Below are positions 42,758 through 51,135 of a stretch of DNA of 64,000 nt, piece by piece (position 1 is the first letter of the stretch; the number at the start of each line of letters is the position of its first letter). The notes under the pieces are model-generated. The model saw only the letters and a list, made by a program, of their open reading frames with translations. It was not told the DNA's origin and ran no database searches. Source of the DNA: a candidate division KSB1 bacterium (GTDB lineage: Bacteria > Zhuqueibacterota > Zhuqueibacteria > Zhuqueibacterales > Zhuqueibacteraceae); assembly GCA_034506255.1 (NCBI GenBank), contig JAPDPX010000003.1:62001-126000 (forward strand), in the 5' to 3' direction. A program made the translations under genes and the position numbers.

Positions 42758-43127
42758 TTTGATATTTCCTGCCAGCAGCGTATTCTCCCCCACTGTCGCT
42801 CGTTCACTTCCTCTACTGCGATTCCGCTCCCTGTCTGGAGAGATACCTTCTCGGAAGATCTATCCCGGCCACCGTGCCGTTGCCTGAATCGCCATTGGGT
42901 TGCCATTTCCGGCTGGTTGCCGCAAAAGCGCGCGCTGAAAAAAGTTCGAAAATACCTCTTGCTGCGGCAAGCTTCAAGATGGGTTCACCGGGTGGATACG
43001 GGCAGCCTCCGGTGGCAGAGACTTCCTGCAAAGCAAATCGTTCGGCTGGTTTGCAAAATAGGCCTGCGGCATGACAAGCGGATGACTCGGTCACACCGAA
43101 AGTTGACGCATTACAGCCCCTAACTTT
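42758..43127. other. Spacer downstream of the IS66 remnant
   Basis: This 370-bp stretch shows no convincing gene, hairpin or recognisable IS66 terminal repeat. It may contain the decayed right end of the element. Confidence 0.4.
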
Positions 43128-44471
43128 TCAACTCACCAGCATGATCTGCACGTCCATTACATTCGTCCCGGTAGGTCCGGTGATGAAAAGATCACCGAGT
43201 TGGTTGAAAAAGTTGTAACTGTCATTGTCGCGCAGGTAGCTCGAAAAGAAGCGCATGCCGCGGGTGCGGGCGTGGGCAATGGTCCAGCCGTCGGCAAAGG
43301 CGCCGGCTGCGTCGGTGGGGCCGTCAGTGCCGTCGGTACCGGCGGAGAGAAAGACACAGTTGGGCAGGCCGTCAATGTCGAGCGCGACCGAGAGCGCCAT
43401 TTCCTGGTTGCGGCCGCCCTTGCCGCCGGGATTGCGCAGGGTCACTGTGGTTTCGCCGCCGGCGAGAATGCAGGCGGGCGCGGCGATGGGCTGGCCGGCA
43501 TCGACGACATGGTGCAGCAGGGCGGCATAGAAGCGGCCGATTTCGCGCGCTTCGCCCTGCACGCGGTGGCTGAGCACCATGGTGTTGTAACCCAGGCTGC
43601 GCGCGTGCCTTTCACAGGCGGAAATCGCATCGGCATTGCAGGCGACGATGTGCGCCAGGTTTTTCGTGAAGATTGGGTCGCCGGGCTTGGGCGTTTCCGG
43701 CACGTGGCCGCGGCAGCCGGCAGTGATATAGTCGCGCACGCGCGCCGGCAGCTTGGGCCAGACGCCGTAGAGCACCAGCACACGCTCGGCGTCGGAGAAT
43801 TTGGAGGGATCGGGCACTGTCGGGCCGGAGGCGATGATGTCGAGCGGATCGCCGATGACGTCGGAGACCACCAGGGTGACAAGGGTGGCGGGATAAACCG
43901 CGGCCGCGAGCTGGCCGCCCTTCAAGCGCGAAATGTGCTTGCGCACGGTGTTGGTTTCATGAATGGTGACGCCATGACTGAGCAGCAACGCAGTGACCTG
44001 CTGCTCGTCGGCCAGAGTGATTTCACCGGCGGGCAGCGGCAGCAGTGCGGAGCCGCCGCCGGAGATGAGACAGATGACGAGATCGTTGATCTGGGCGGTC
44101 TCGGCGAGCTGCAGCAGTTTGCGTGCGGCCTGTTCGCCGCGGCTGTCGGGAACGGGATGGCCAGCCTCCACCACCTGGCATTTTTGCAGCGGCCGGCCGT
44201 GGCCGTCCTTGGTGACGATCAGTCCGTCGGCGATGCGGTCGGCCAGGCGGGATTCGACCGCGGCAGCCATGGCGGGTGAGGCCTTGCCGGCACCCAGGAC
44301 GAGCACACGGTTGAATTTGTTGAGGTCGAAGGTTTCGCCGGCAAGATGCAGCAGGGCGCCGTCGCGCCGCAGCGCGCGCAACACCGCGCGTTCAGGATCC
44401 ACGGCACTCAAGCCGGCGAGAAAAATCTCGCGGGCATGATGCCGCAGTTTTTTGAGCTCGGGAGAGTGCAT
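43128..44471 (-). CDS. Glycerate 2-kinase (MOFRL family)
   Basis: A 447-residue kinase of the GckA/TtuD type that phosphorylates D-glycerate. The N-terminal DUF4147-like domain has L-V-L-G-A-G-K-A-S (~62-70), A-G-H-P-V-P-D (~107-113), the L-I-S-G-G-G-S-A-L phosphate loop (~142-150) and R-K-H-I-S-R-L-K-G-G (~186-195). The C-terminal MOFRL domain has L-A-G-G-E-T-T-V-T (~328-336), G-G-R-N-Q-E (~346-351) and S-A-G-T-D-G-T-D-G-P-T-D (~370-381). The chosen ATG leaves an upstream open stretch without conservation. It funnels glycerate into lower glycolysis; no pathway partners are adjacent. Confidence 0.93.
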   Translation of the reverse strand: MHSPELKKLRHHAREIFLAGLSAVDPERAVLRALRRDGALLHLAGETFDLNKFNRVLVLGAGKASPAMAAAVESRLADRIADGLIVTKDGHGRPLQKCQVVEAGHPVPDSRGEQAARKLLQLAETAQINDLVICLISGGGSALLPLPAGEITLADEQQVTALLLSHGVTIHETNTVRKHISRLKGGQLAAAVYPATLVTLVVSDVIGDPLDIIASGPTVPDPSKFSDAERVLVLYGVWPKLPARVRDYITAGCRGHVPETPKPGDPIFTKNLAHIVACNADAISACERHARSLGYNTMVLSHRVQGEAREIGRFYAALLHHVVDAGQPIAAPACILAGGETTVTLRNPGGKGGRNQEMALSVALDIDGLPNCVFLSAGTDGTDGPTDAAGAFADGWTIAHARTRGMRFFSSYLRDNDSYNFFNQLGDLFITGPTGTNVMDVQIMLVS

Positions 44472-44879
44472 GGTTTCCGACTCGCGATGACCGGGCGTAT
44501 TGGCGCGGCAATTTGCCGCAGTGGTGTTTTTTCCTCGTGTCCGTCTGAAGCGCTCACTTTGCAACGACGCTTCCTGCGGCGGCCTGGCCGTCGCCTGAAA
44601 ATGCTCGCAGTCTTCACAACAGCGTCCGGCTTTGAGCAAGCTCGGCTCTGCCGGGGTTGGATTGTTTTCGGTCAGGCACTTGCTGGTCCCTGCCGGGCGT
44701 GGGGTGTTGCCAACCAGGGCACTGTGACTTCCTGAATTTTGCACCCAGATGATCCCATCCGCCGGGAAAGCCGATTTGATCGTGACGTCCGGCTATCCAA
44801 GGGGTGGTGCATGAAAAAAAATTGCAGGCAACCGTGTTGTCTACTCTGGTGGGAGCGAACTGTTTTGGGTGAAGCTGCA

Positions 44880-45153
44880 TAGTAGTACAACATTCAGTTG
44901 GTAACTCACCCCCCCCAACGTCATTCTGTAAGAATTTACCATGCCCGTGTGGACACCCATCGGAATGAAAATGTAGCGCAGACATTTTGTCTGCAGCAGG
45001 CTGGAAGCCTGCGCTACGGCATTTTCGTGGTAATCTTCCTGAGTGCTTGGGATAATGTCAGAATAAGCATCAATCCCGGTACTCGGGAAGATTCCTCCGA
45101 ATGACAGTTTTGGGTTGCGGAGCGGATTTTAAAACCCAACGTTGTCGTAATAG
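44880..45153 (-). mobile_element. R2-family terminal-inverted-repeat element, copy C, with rearranged interior
   Basis: The left end (44880-44899, TAGTAGTACAACATTCAGTT) equals the inverse of the right end of the copy at 23897-24542, and the right end (45133-45153) equals the inverse of that copy's left end. The element is therefore in opposite orientation. The interior carries GTAGCGCAGACATTTTGTCT and GCAGGCtggaaGCCTGC, but this inner module is flipped relative to the ends compared with the other copy. An 8-C run occurs near 44910. It lacks the nested 361-bp element. Confidence 0.7.
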
Positions 45154-45610
45154 CGCATTTCTCAAAACTCTGTCAGGAGTGACCTGCCTGACCCTGCTCA
45201 AAAAGCCGCGCCAGATCATGAGAAATTCTGCAGGCCACAGCCAACGCGGGCAAGCCACAACCAAAATCTCCAGCGGATCGAAGAACCCAACTGTTGAAAT
45301 TTTATCCGTTGGAAAAATCTTTGCCTTTTCATACCGGTCAACTCCTAAGAGCCTCATCCCCTCAGCAGCTTGTGGAGCAGCGCAGGCCTCCCTGCCTGAA
45401 GACAAGATGATGTTTGCGCCACGTCCCCGCACGTAACCGAGGTATTGCCTCTTCCTCCTCGGAAAAACAACATGGTCGGGTCACGACCAAAGCAACTCCG
45501 GCGGAGCAAAACCACCCAACTGTTGCAAGGCCCGACTCCAGTTCCCACTTACCAGCAAAATGCTTGCGGGAGTGAGGATTCCCCGGGCAGGGCGATTGTC
45601 AGACCTTGCG
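45154..45610. other. Spacer with a reverse-oriented repeat core remnant
   Basis: At 45372-45425 the inverse of the repeat core is seen (GCGCAGGCC..GCCTG..AGACAAGATG). Open frames here look non-coding. Confidence 0.4.
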
Positions 45611-48157
45611 CTACGGCCACAGGCTGGGGTCGGCGGCCAACTGCTCCTCCAGGGTTTTCATGCGATCTTTGTAGTTTTTAATGTCGAAATTGAAGTGATA
45701 GGCAATTTGCAGAAAGAGAGTGCTGAGCTCATAGGCCTGGCGGTTTTGCGGGTCGGCGACGACAGTGTCGATCAGCGGTTGCACGCGCTCCTGCAGCAGC
45801 TCGAAGATGGTGTTTTGGATGGGTTCAGGGGTCAGATGCAGGTTGAGCTTTTGCGCGATGTCGATCAGGCTGAGAATTTCCAGGCAGCAGGCGGCGGAGA
45901 AGTCGTTGTGGAGAGCGCGCAGCCGTTTTTCCAGCATGGCCTGCAGATGCTGTCCCGCCCAATTGGTGTCGAGCGCGATGCCGAGTTTTTCGGCGGTGCG
46001 CGCGATTTCCAGGCAGCGGCGGTAGGCTTCCGCCTCGGTGGTTTCGCCGAGCCGTTCGATTTCACGGCGCAATTCCAGGCTGAGGGTGTAGCGCGCCGGC
46101 ACGCGGAGTTCTTCCGGGATGGTGGCGCCCAGATCGCGCAGGTTGCGGATGAGGTTGCGATTGTCCTCGTAGAGTTTGCGATAGGCTTCGCCGATTTCGT
46201 CCAGGCGATCCTGCAGCATGAGATGGATCACCTGCTGGCGTTCTTCGAAGAAGATGTTTTGCAGGCCGTAGCCCTGCGCCGCCCAGTGGCGTTGCAGATA
46301 GCCGGCGAGGTCGCCGCCGGCATGAAAGCGCTGCAGCAGGGCGTCACGCTGCGCGTGGTAGTTCCAGCTCCCCGTCACGCGGCGGATGAAACACTGCGCG
46401 GTGTCGACGCTGCCGTATTTGAGCAGGGCGAAGCCGTAGCGCAGGCGTTCGGTGGTGATGCCCGACTGGGCCTGCACCAGCCCGGTGAGCAGCGCGGCAC
46501 CGGCAGCGGCGGCGGTGGTGAGGTCTTCCCGCTGCAGGGAATAATGATAGAGTTTTTCCTGTTCGGGTGCTTCGAAGAACAGTGCGCGAAAGGCGTAGGT
46601 GTTGACCACGCGCGTGAAGGAGACGATCGCCGGGCGCACCAGTTTGTCATAAACGCCGGCACCGTTGCGGTAGGCCGGGAGGTTGCTGGGCGCGCGCTCG
46701 AGATTTCGGAGAAAATTTTCTTCGAACGGGCGGTGGCTCACCGCTTCCGCCAGTTGGATGGCGCGGGCGGCATATTGAATGATCTGCACGGTTTCGATGC
46801 CGGAGATCTCGCTGAAGAACCAGCCGCAGCTCGTGTACATGAGCTGGGCATTGCGCAGCATCTCCATCAACTTAATGGCGGTGAGCCTTTGCTCGGGGGG
46901 CAGCGGCTGGCGCAGGTGGCGTTCGAGAAAGCTGTGCAGGCGTTCCGGGGTGCGTTGCAGGATGACGGTGATGTAATCGTCGCGCGCGGCTGCCAGGTCT
47001 TTGAACAACGGTTCGCCGAATTCGAGGGCGAGGCGGTTGAGTTCGTCGCGCAGTTGATCGAGGGCTTCGCGCAGGGGGGCGCGCCATTCCTGATGCCACT
47101 CGGGCGGACCGCCGCCGCGGCAGCCGCAGTTGCGCGCCCAGCGGCCGACGCCATGGGCACAGCTCCATGCCGTGCCTTCGCCATTGGGGCCGGGTTTGAG
47201 CTCGACCTCCTGCTGCGGCGGATGTTCGGCCAGATAGGCGCCATAGGTGGTGATGGCGATATTGCGCTCCGGTGCGGCGCGGTGCAGCAAATAAGCCAGA
47301 CCGCGTTCGGCAAAGCGTTCATGATGGCCATAGGTTTCGCCATCGGTGGCGATGGAAACGAGCTGCGGCTGAGTGTTGTTGTGGTTGGTGAAGGCGGCAT
47401 CCACCTGGCTGGCAAAGTGCCGGGCATCGCGCAACAGATGTTCAAAGCCCACGCCGCGCGCCAGGGCGCCGTGATAGAAAAAGATGTCGATAAACCGGCC
47501 GGCGATGCGCTCGCCGCCGGCGGTGCGGTCAAACCAGCGATAGGGCTGGGTGGTGTCGATCTCGCCCTGTTCGACGGAGCGCCATTCCCCGCCGGCCAGC
47601 GGCCGCACGCGCTGCGCTTGATAAGGCGAGAGAATCACGTACTTCATCTGGTGAGCAATGAGCGCGCGCAGAACGCGGTCATTGACGGCGGTTTCCGGCA
47701 GCCACATGGCCTCCGGCTCGCGGCCGAAGCGGTGGCGAAAATCCGCCAGGCCCCAGCGGATTTGCGTGTTCAAGTCCTGTTCGTTGCACAGCGGCAAAAT
47801 CGCGTGGTTGTAGGCCTGCGCGATGGCGGCGCCGTGGCCGGGATGGCGGCGCAGGCTGTTGCGGTCGGCGGCGAGAATGCGCTGGTAGGTGCGCGGCGAG
47901 AATTTCTCCAGCCAGCTCAGCAGCGTCGGCCCGACATTGAAGTTGATCCACTCGAAATTGTTGACGATGGTGGTGATGCGGTTGTCGTGATCGCTGATGC
48001 GGGCATAGGCATTGGGGGTGTAACACTCGTGATCGATGCGTTCGTTCCAGTCATGAAACGGGGCGGCGCTGTCTTGGCGTTCGATGACTTCAGTCCAGGG
48101 GTTTTCACGGGGCGGTTGGTAGAAGTGGCCGTGGATCGTCAGAAATTTTCGGGGCAT
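45611..48157 (-). CDS. Glycoside hydrolase family 57 protein with DUF3536-type C-terminal region
   Basis: An 848-residue cytoplasmic-type protein. The first ~350 residues are a GH57 barrel, opening with I-H-G-H-F-Y-Q-P-P-R-E-N-P-W, then W-I-N-F-N-V-G-P-T, M-W-L-P-E-T-A (~165-171) and A-T-D-G-E-T-Y-G-H-H (~275-284), the regions that hold catalytic acids in GH57. The remaining ~450 helical residues match the long DUF3536 tail found on this subgroup. GH57 enzymes act on alpha-glucans (amylase, branching, 4-alpha-glucanotransferase); this subgroup is poorly characterised. No signal peptide. Upstream divergent neighbour is an outer-membrane protein. A glycogen/maltodextrin role fits the GH13 and SusCD genes nearby. 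Confidence 0.88.
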   Translation of the reverse strand: MPRKFLTIHGHFYQPPRENPWTEVIERQDSAAPFHDWNERIDHECYTPNAYARISDHDNRITTIVNNFEWINFNVGPTLLSWLEKFSPRTYQRILAADRNSLRRHPGHGAAIAQAYNHAILPLCNEQDLNTQIRWGLADFRHRFGREPEAMWLPETAVNDRVLRALIAHQMKYVILSPYQAQRVRPLAGGEWRSVEQGEIDTTQPYRWFDRTAGGERIAGRFIDIFFYHGALARGVGFEHLLRDARHFASQVDAAFTNHNNTQPQLVSIATDGETYGHHERFAERGLAYLLHRAAPERNIAITTYGAYLAEHPPQQEVELKPGPNGEGTAWSCAHGVGRWARNCGCRGGGPPEWHQEWRAPLREALDQLRDELNRLALEFGEPLFKDLAAARDDYITVILQRTPERLHSFLERHLRQPLPPEQRLTAIKLMEMLRNAQLMYTSCGWFFSEISGIETVQIIQYAARAIQLAEAVSHRPFEENFLRNLERAPSNLPAYRNGAGVYDKLVRPAIVSFTRVVNTYAFRALFFEAPEQEKLYHYSLQREDLTTAAAAGAALLTGLVQAQSGITTERLRYGFALLKYGSVDTAQCFIRRVTGSWNYHAQRDALLQRFHAGGDLAGYLQRHWAAQGYGLQNIFFEERQQVIHLMLQDRLDEIGEAYRKLYEDNRNLIRNLRDLGATIPEELRVPARYTLSLELRREIERLGETTEAEAYRRCLEIARTAEKLGIALDTNWAGQHLQAMLEKRLRALHNDFSAACCLEILSLIDIAQKLNLHLTPEPIQNTIFELLQERVQPLIDTVVADPQNRQAYELSTLFLQIAYHFNFDIKNYKDRMKTLEEQLAADPSLWP

Positions 48158-48432
48158 AAACCGGCGGTGAATTGTTGCAATCGTGTCACCAGGCTGTCGC
48201 GGTGCAGTGACATTACAGAATTTCAACTCAAAGCGCAAGCGCTTTGTGGCGCTGGGGCCCCGACAATTTCTCCGCGATTTGCTTGCAGCTTCGGGGCTCT
48301 GCGGGTATAGTAGTCAAAACGTTGCGTGAGGAACAGATTACAGAACGTTCATCGGCATCCCCGGAGGACGGACAACGCGGTTGCCTCTCCCTGCACCCGA
48401 TTGACCAAAACCAATAGGACGGACGCAAGTTT

Positions 48433-49671
48433 ATGAAGCGAATTCTTTGTGCTGCGATGACGGTGGCCCTGGCTGCCTGGGTTGCCCTGCCGGCGCACAG
48501 CCAGACCTTCAATTTGATTGGCGGCCGCGGGCTGCCGCATTTGCACTCGGCATGGACGCTGCCCAAAGGGCAATTCACCCTGCATGGCTTCGGTTCCTCA
48601 TACTATCAAACCGTGGTGAAGCCCGGCCTGCCCCCCACCAGCACCACCTTCTGGAATGTGCAAACCGCGCTCGCCCTGCATTTCGCCAGCGGCAAGCATG
48701 TGGAATGGGCGGCGACGCAGGTGATCTATCAGGATGCGCATCGCGGCAACCCGCCGCGCAATCTGCCCGACGATCTCTACCTCGGCGTCAAAATCGCCTC
48801 GCTCGGCAGCAAAGTCAGCCCGTTGAAATTTGGCGCGAGCGGCAGTGTACGCGTGCCCTTCGCCAGACACCACAACATTCTGTTCGAGCCGTACAGCGGC
48901 GGCGGATATGAAATCGGTCTGATGGCCGCCGCCTCCTACAGCCCGGATTTGCTGCTGCCGGAAAACGAACCCAACTTTCACGTCAACTTCGGCTTTTTGC
49001 ATCACAACGATCTCGGCAAGCTGCTCACCGGCGCCGCGATTGATTCCCACGCGGTGCTCAGCCCGTCACAGGAGTTTCAACTGGGCGGCGGTCTGGCGAT
49101 TCCCACCGCACAATTCGACTTCACCTTCGAGCTTTATGGCCGCATTTTCACACAACGGCCGCCGGTCACCGCCTATGCCCGGGAGGATTTCTTCTATTTC
49201 TCCCCGAGCGTGATTTACCGCCCGAAATACTGGGCTGCCTTCCATGTCGGCTTCGACTTCCGGCTGTTGCAGGGCAGGGAAACCACACGCTACCTCAGCG
49301 GCCTGCCGCGTCTGCATCCCGACATTCCCAACTATCCCGGCTGGCGCGTAAACTTCGGTGTCAAGCTCAATCTCAACCAGACACCCCCGCCGGACAACAA
49401 ACCGCTGTTCGTCAGTTCCGGCGGCCGGCTGGTCTCACGCCAGCCCGAGCTGGAAGCGCAACTCACCGCCGAGCAGCAGAAAACCGCCAGTGCCGAGGAG
49501 GAATTGGAGCGCATTCGCAACGAGCGCAAACGTATGGAAGCCATGCTGGCGCGCCTGCGCAATTTGTTGAACAACGAAGGCGAGACGCCAATTGCACCCC
49601 AGGAAGAGAAAAAGGACAGGGCTGCCGAACCCGCCAAAGAGAAGAACGAGGAGATGGAAGAGAAGCCCTAG
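48433..49671 (+). CDS. Outer-membrane beta-barrel protein with charged C-terminal coiled coil
   Basis: A 412-residue protein. A signal peptide covers residues 1-~23 (A-A-M-T-V-A-L-A-A-W-V-A-L-P-A-H-S). Residues 24-~315 alternate polar and aromatic residues in many short strands (for example F-T-F-E-L-Y-G-R-I-F and F-Y-F-S-P-S-V-I-Y-R), as in a 12-16-stranded barrel. From ~330 the sequence becomes a heptad-like helix (E-E-E-L-E-R-I-R-N-E-R-K-R-M) and then an E/K/P-rich tail. The tail may sit in the periplasm and touch peptidoglycan or inner-membrane partners, but there is no OmpA domain. Function unknown. A strong terminator follows. Confidence 0.75.
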   Translation: MKRILCAAMTVALAAWVALPAHSQTFNLIGGRGLPHLHSAWTLPKGQFTLHGFGSSYYQTVVKPGLPPTSTTFWNVQTALALHFASGKHVEWAATQVIYQDAHRGNPPRNLPDDLYLGVKIASLGSKVSPLKFGASGSVRVPFARHHNILFEPYSGGGYEIGLMAAASYSPDLLLPENEPNFHVNFGFLHHNDLGKLLTGAAIDSHAVLSPSQEFQLGGGLAIPTAQFDFTFELYGRIFTQRPPVTAYAREDFFYFSPSVIYRPKYWAAFHVGFDFRLLQGRETTRYLSGLPRLHPDIPNYPGWRVNFGVKLNLNQTPPPDNKPLFVSSGGRLVSRQPELEAQLTAEQQKTASAEEELERIRNERKRMEAMLARLRNLLNNEGETPIAPQEEKKDRAAEPAKEKNEEMEEKP

Positions 49672-49788
49672 GTCCCGCTGACCAAGTTTGCCGCAGCAAT
49701 CTCCCGCCCCGCCGTTTCTCATGTGCGACAGGCCGCGCCCCGGCCGGCCTGCTGGCAGGTGAAAAGGGCGGAATCACACCGGTTTGAA

Positions 49789-49824
49789 ACAAAAATGCCC
49801 CGTGCATGCACGGGGCATTTTTGT
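49789..49824. terminator. Perfect bidirectional terminator between the barrel gene and susD
   Basis: AAAAATGCCCCGTGC and its exact inverse GCACGGGGCATTTTT form a perfect palindromic stem with A and T runs on either side. It stands between two convergent genes ending at 49671 and 49853. Confidence 0.95.
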
Positions 49825-49852
49825 TTTGATGTCGGGCTGCCGAGAGCGGCAC

Positions 49853-51067
49853 TCATTTGCCCTTCAAATTGGGATTGTTGTTGCGTTCATCATCAGTGAT
49901 GGGCAGGTACTGCCATTTGCCGGCGGGCAGGTGAAAACGGTTGAAACGCCGCTGATCGATCAGGCGGATGCCGGTCACGAACAGCTCCTTGTCGCGTTCG
50001 ACATAGATGCCGTCCAGGTCGATGGCGGTCAGCGGGTCGAGCTGATGGGAGGCGCGCACGGCATTGACATGGGTGAGCGCCGCGGCGCTGTTGCCCTCGC
50101 GCACATCGAGCTCGGCGAGCATCAACTCATTTTCCTGCCAGCTCATGAAATCGATCGGTGTCGATTCGGTGGCATATTTGGCCTGGCGTTGAAACACCAG
50201 ACCGCCGGTGCCGGTGATCGGCGACAGGGCAATGCGGTTTTTCTCCTTGGGGTCGGCGGTGACATAATTCAGAAAACGGGCATCGGCCACATACTGCGGC
50301 CGCCCCAAACCGGCTTGTTGCCAGTAATAATTGGTGGAGAGTGTGTTGTATTTGCCCTGCAGCGGGGCATCGCCGGAGATCATGCCTGCGGTCGCAGCCG
50401 TTCTCGCTGCGGCAAAGTTGCCGCGGATGAGATGAATGCGCGCCACCAGAGAGTTGACCACCCGGCGTTCGGCGTCGTTGCTGGCATTGTTCAAAGCCTG
50501 CTGCAACTTCTCCAGCGCCAGGTCATACATCTGCTCTGAGGGAATGAACGGCCCGTTGTCGATCACCCCGCCGCCTTCGGTGGGATTCAGGCCGAAGTAG
50601 CCGGCGTAGAGATAGCGGGCGATACCGCCAAAGAGATAACCGGTGTAGAGTGCCCGTTTCTGCAGCGCCGCGTCGGTGATCGTGATGGCACCCACCCGCC
50701 GCACCAGATCATCCGCGAAGAAGCGCAACTCGCCCAGAGGGTTGTAGGCACCATCCACCGAGTTGTTGTCGGTGCGAATGTCGCCCAGATCGATCTCATT
50801 GAAGGTGGGGAAGGTGGCGTTGGGCACGCGTTGATCGAAGAAAAATTCATCCGACAGGCCGCTGGCGAGCACCATGGTCTGTGCCAGCGCCGTGGAAAAG
50901 CGCTGCTGCACGCCGATGATCATAAAGTTGACCTGTGAGGGATCGTTGAGCCGGTCGTCCGGCACCTGGTTGATGACCGGCTCCACTGAATTGGAAAAGC
51001 GGGTGCAGCCTGTGAAGGCCGCCAGCACACCCGCGAGGGCAGCGATCAGGAAGAAGAGACGTTTCAT
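49853..51067 (-). CDS. SusD/RagB-family outer-membrane lipoprotein
   Basis: A 404-residue surface glycan/nutrient-binding lipoprotein. The lipobox A-A-F-T-G-C puts the lipidated Cys near residue 21. The mature part is helical with TPR-like pairs (Y-D-L-A-L-E-K-L-Q-Q-A-L-N-N-A) and the SusD-typical tail, E-N-E-L-M-L-A-E-L-D-V-R-E-G-N and V-N-A-V-R. Length is short for the family (usually 480-600), so extracellular binding loops are reduced. It is encoded 68 bp after the SusC-like transporter, the standard pair in which SusD is a lid on SusC. Confidence 0.9.
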   Translation of the reverse strand: MKRLFFLIAALAGVLAAFTGCTRFSNSVEPVINQVPDDRLNDPSQVNFMIIGVQQRFSTALAQTMVLASGLSDEFFFDQRVPNATFPTFNEIDLGDIRTDNNSVDGAYNPLGELRFFADDLVRRVGAITITDAALQKRALYTGYLFGGIARYLYAGYFGLNPTEGGGVIDNGPFIPSEQMYDLALEKLQQALNNASNDAERRVVNSLVARIHLIRGNFAAARTAATAGMISGDAPLQGKYNTLSTNYYWQQAGLGRPQYVADARFLNYVTADPKEKNRIALSPITGTGGLVFQRQAKYATESTPIDFMSWQENELMLAELDVREGNSAAALTHVNAVRASHQLDPLTAIDLDGIYVERDKELFVTGIRLIDQRRFNRFHLPAGKWQYLPITDDERNNNPNLKGK

Positions 51068-51135
51068 GTCATGCTCCCAAAAAGGTTGGCCTCATGCCTG
51101 AGAGCACGGCGTTTCCGTGCCGGCAGTGAGGAGCC

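Noticed and set aside
42917..43123. 68-codon basic plus-strand frame downstream of the IS66 remnant
   Set aside because: Lys/Arg-rich composition without known motif or ribosome-binding site. Probably chance or IS debris.
45070..45432. 120-codon minus-strand frame beside the GH57 gene
   Set aside because: Part of it lies in repeat copy C and in a repeat-core remnant. No family resemblance.
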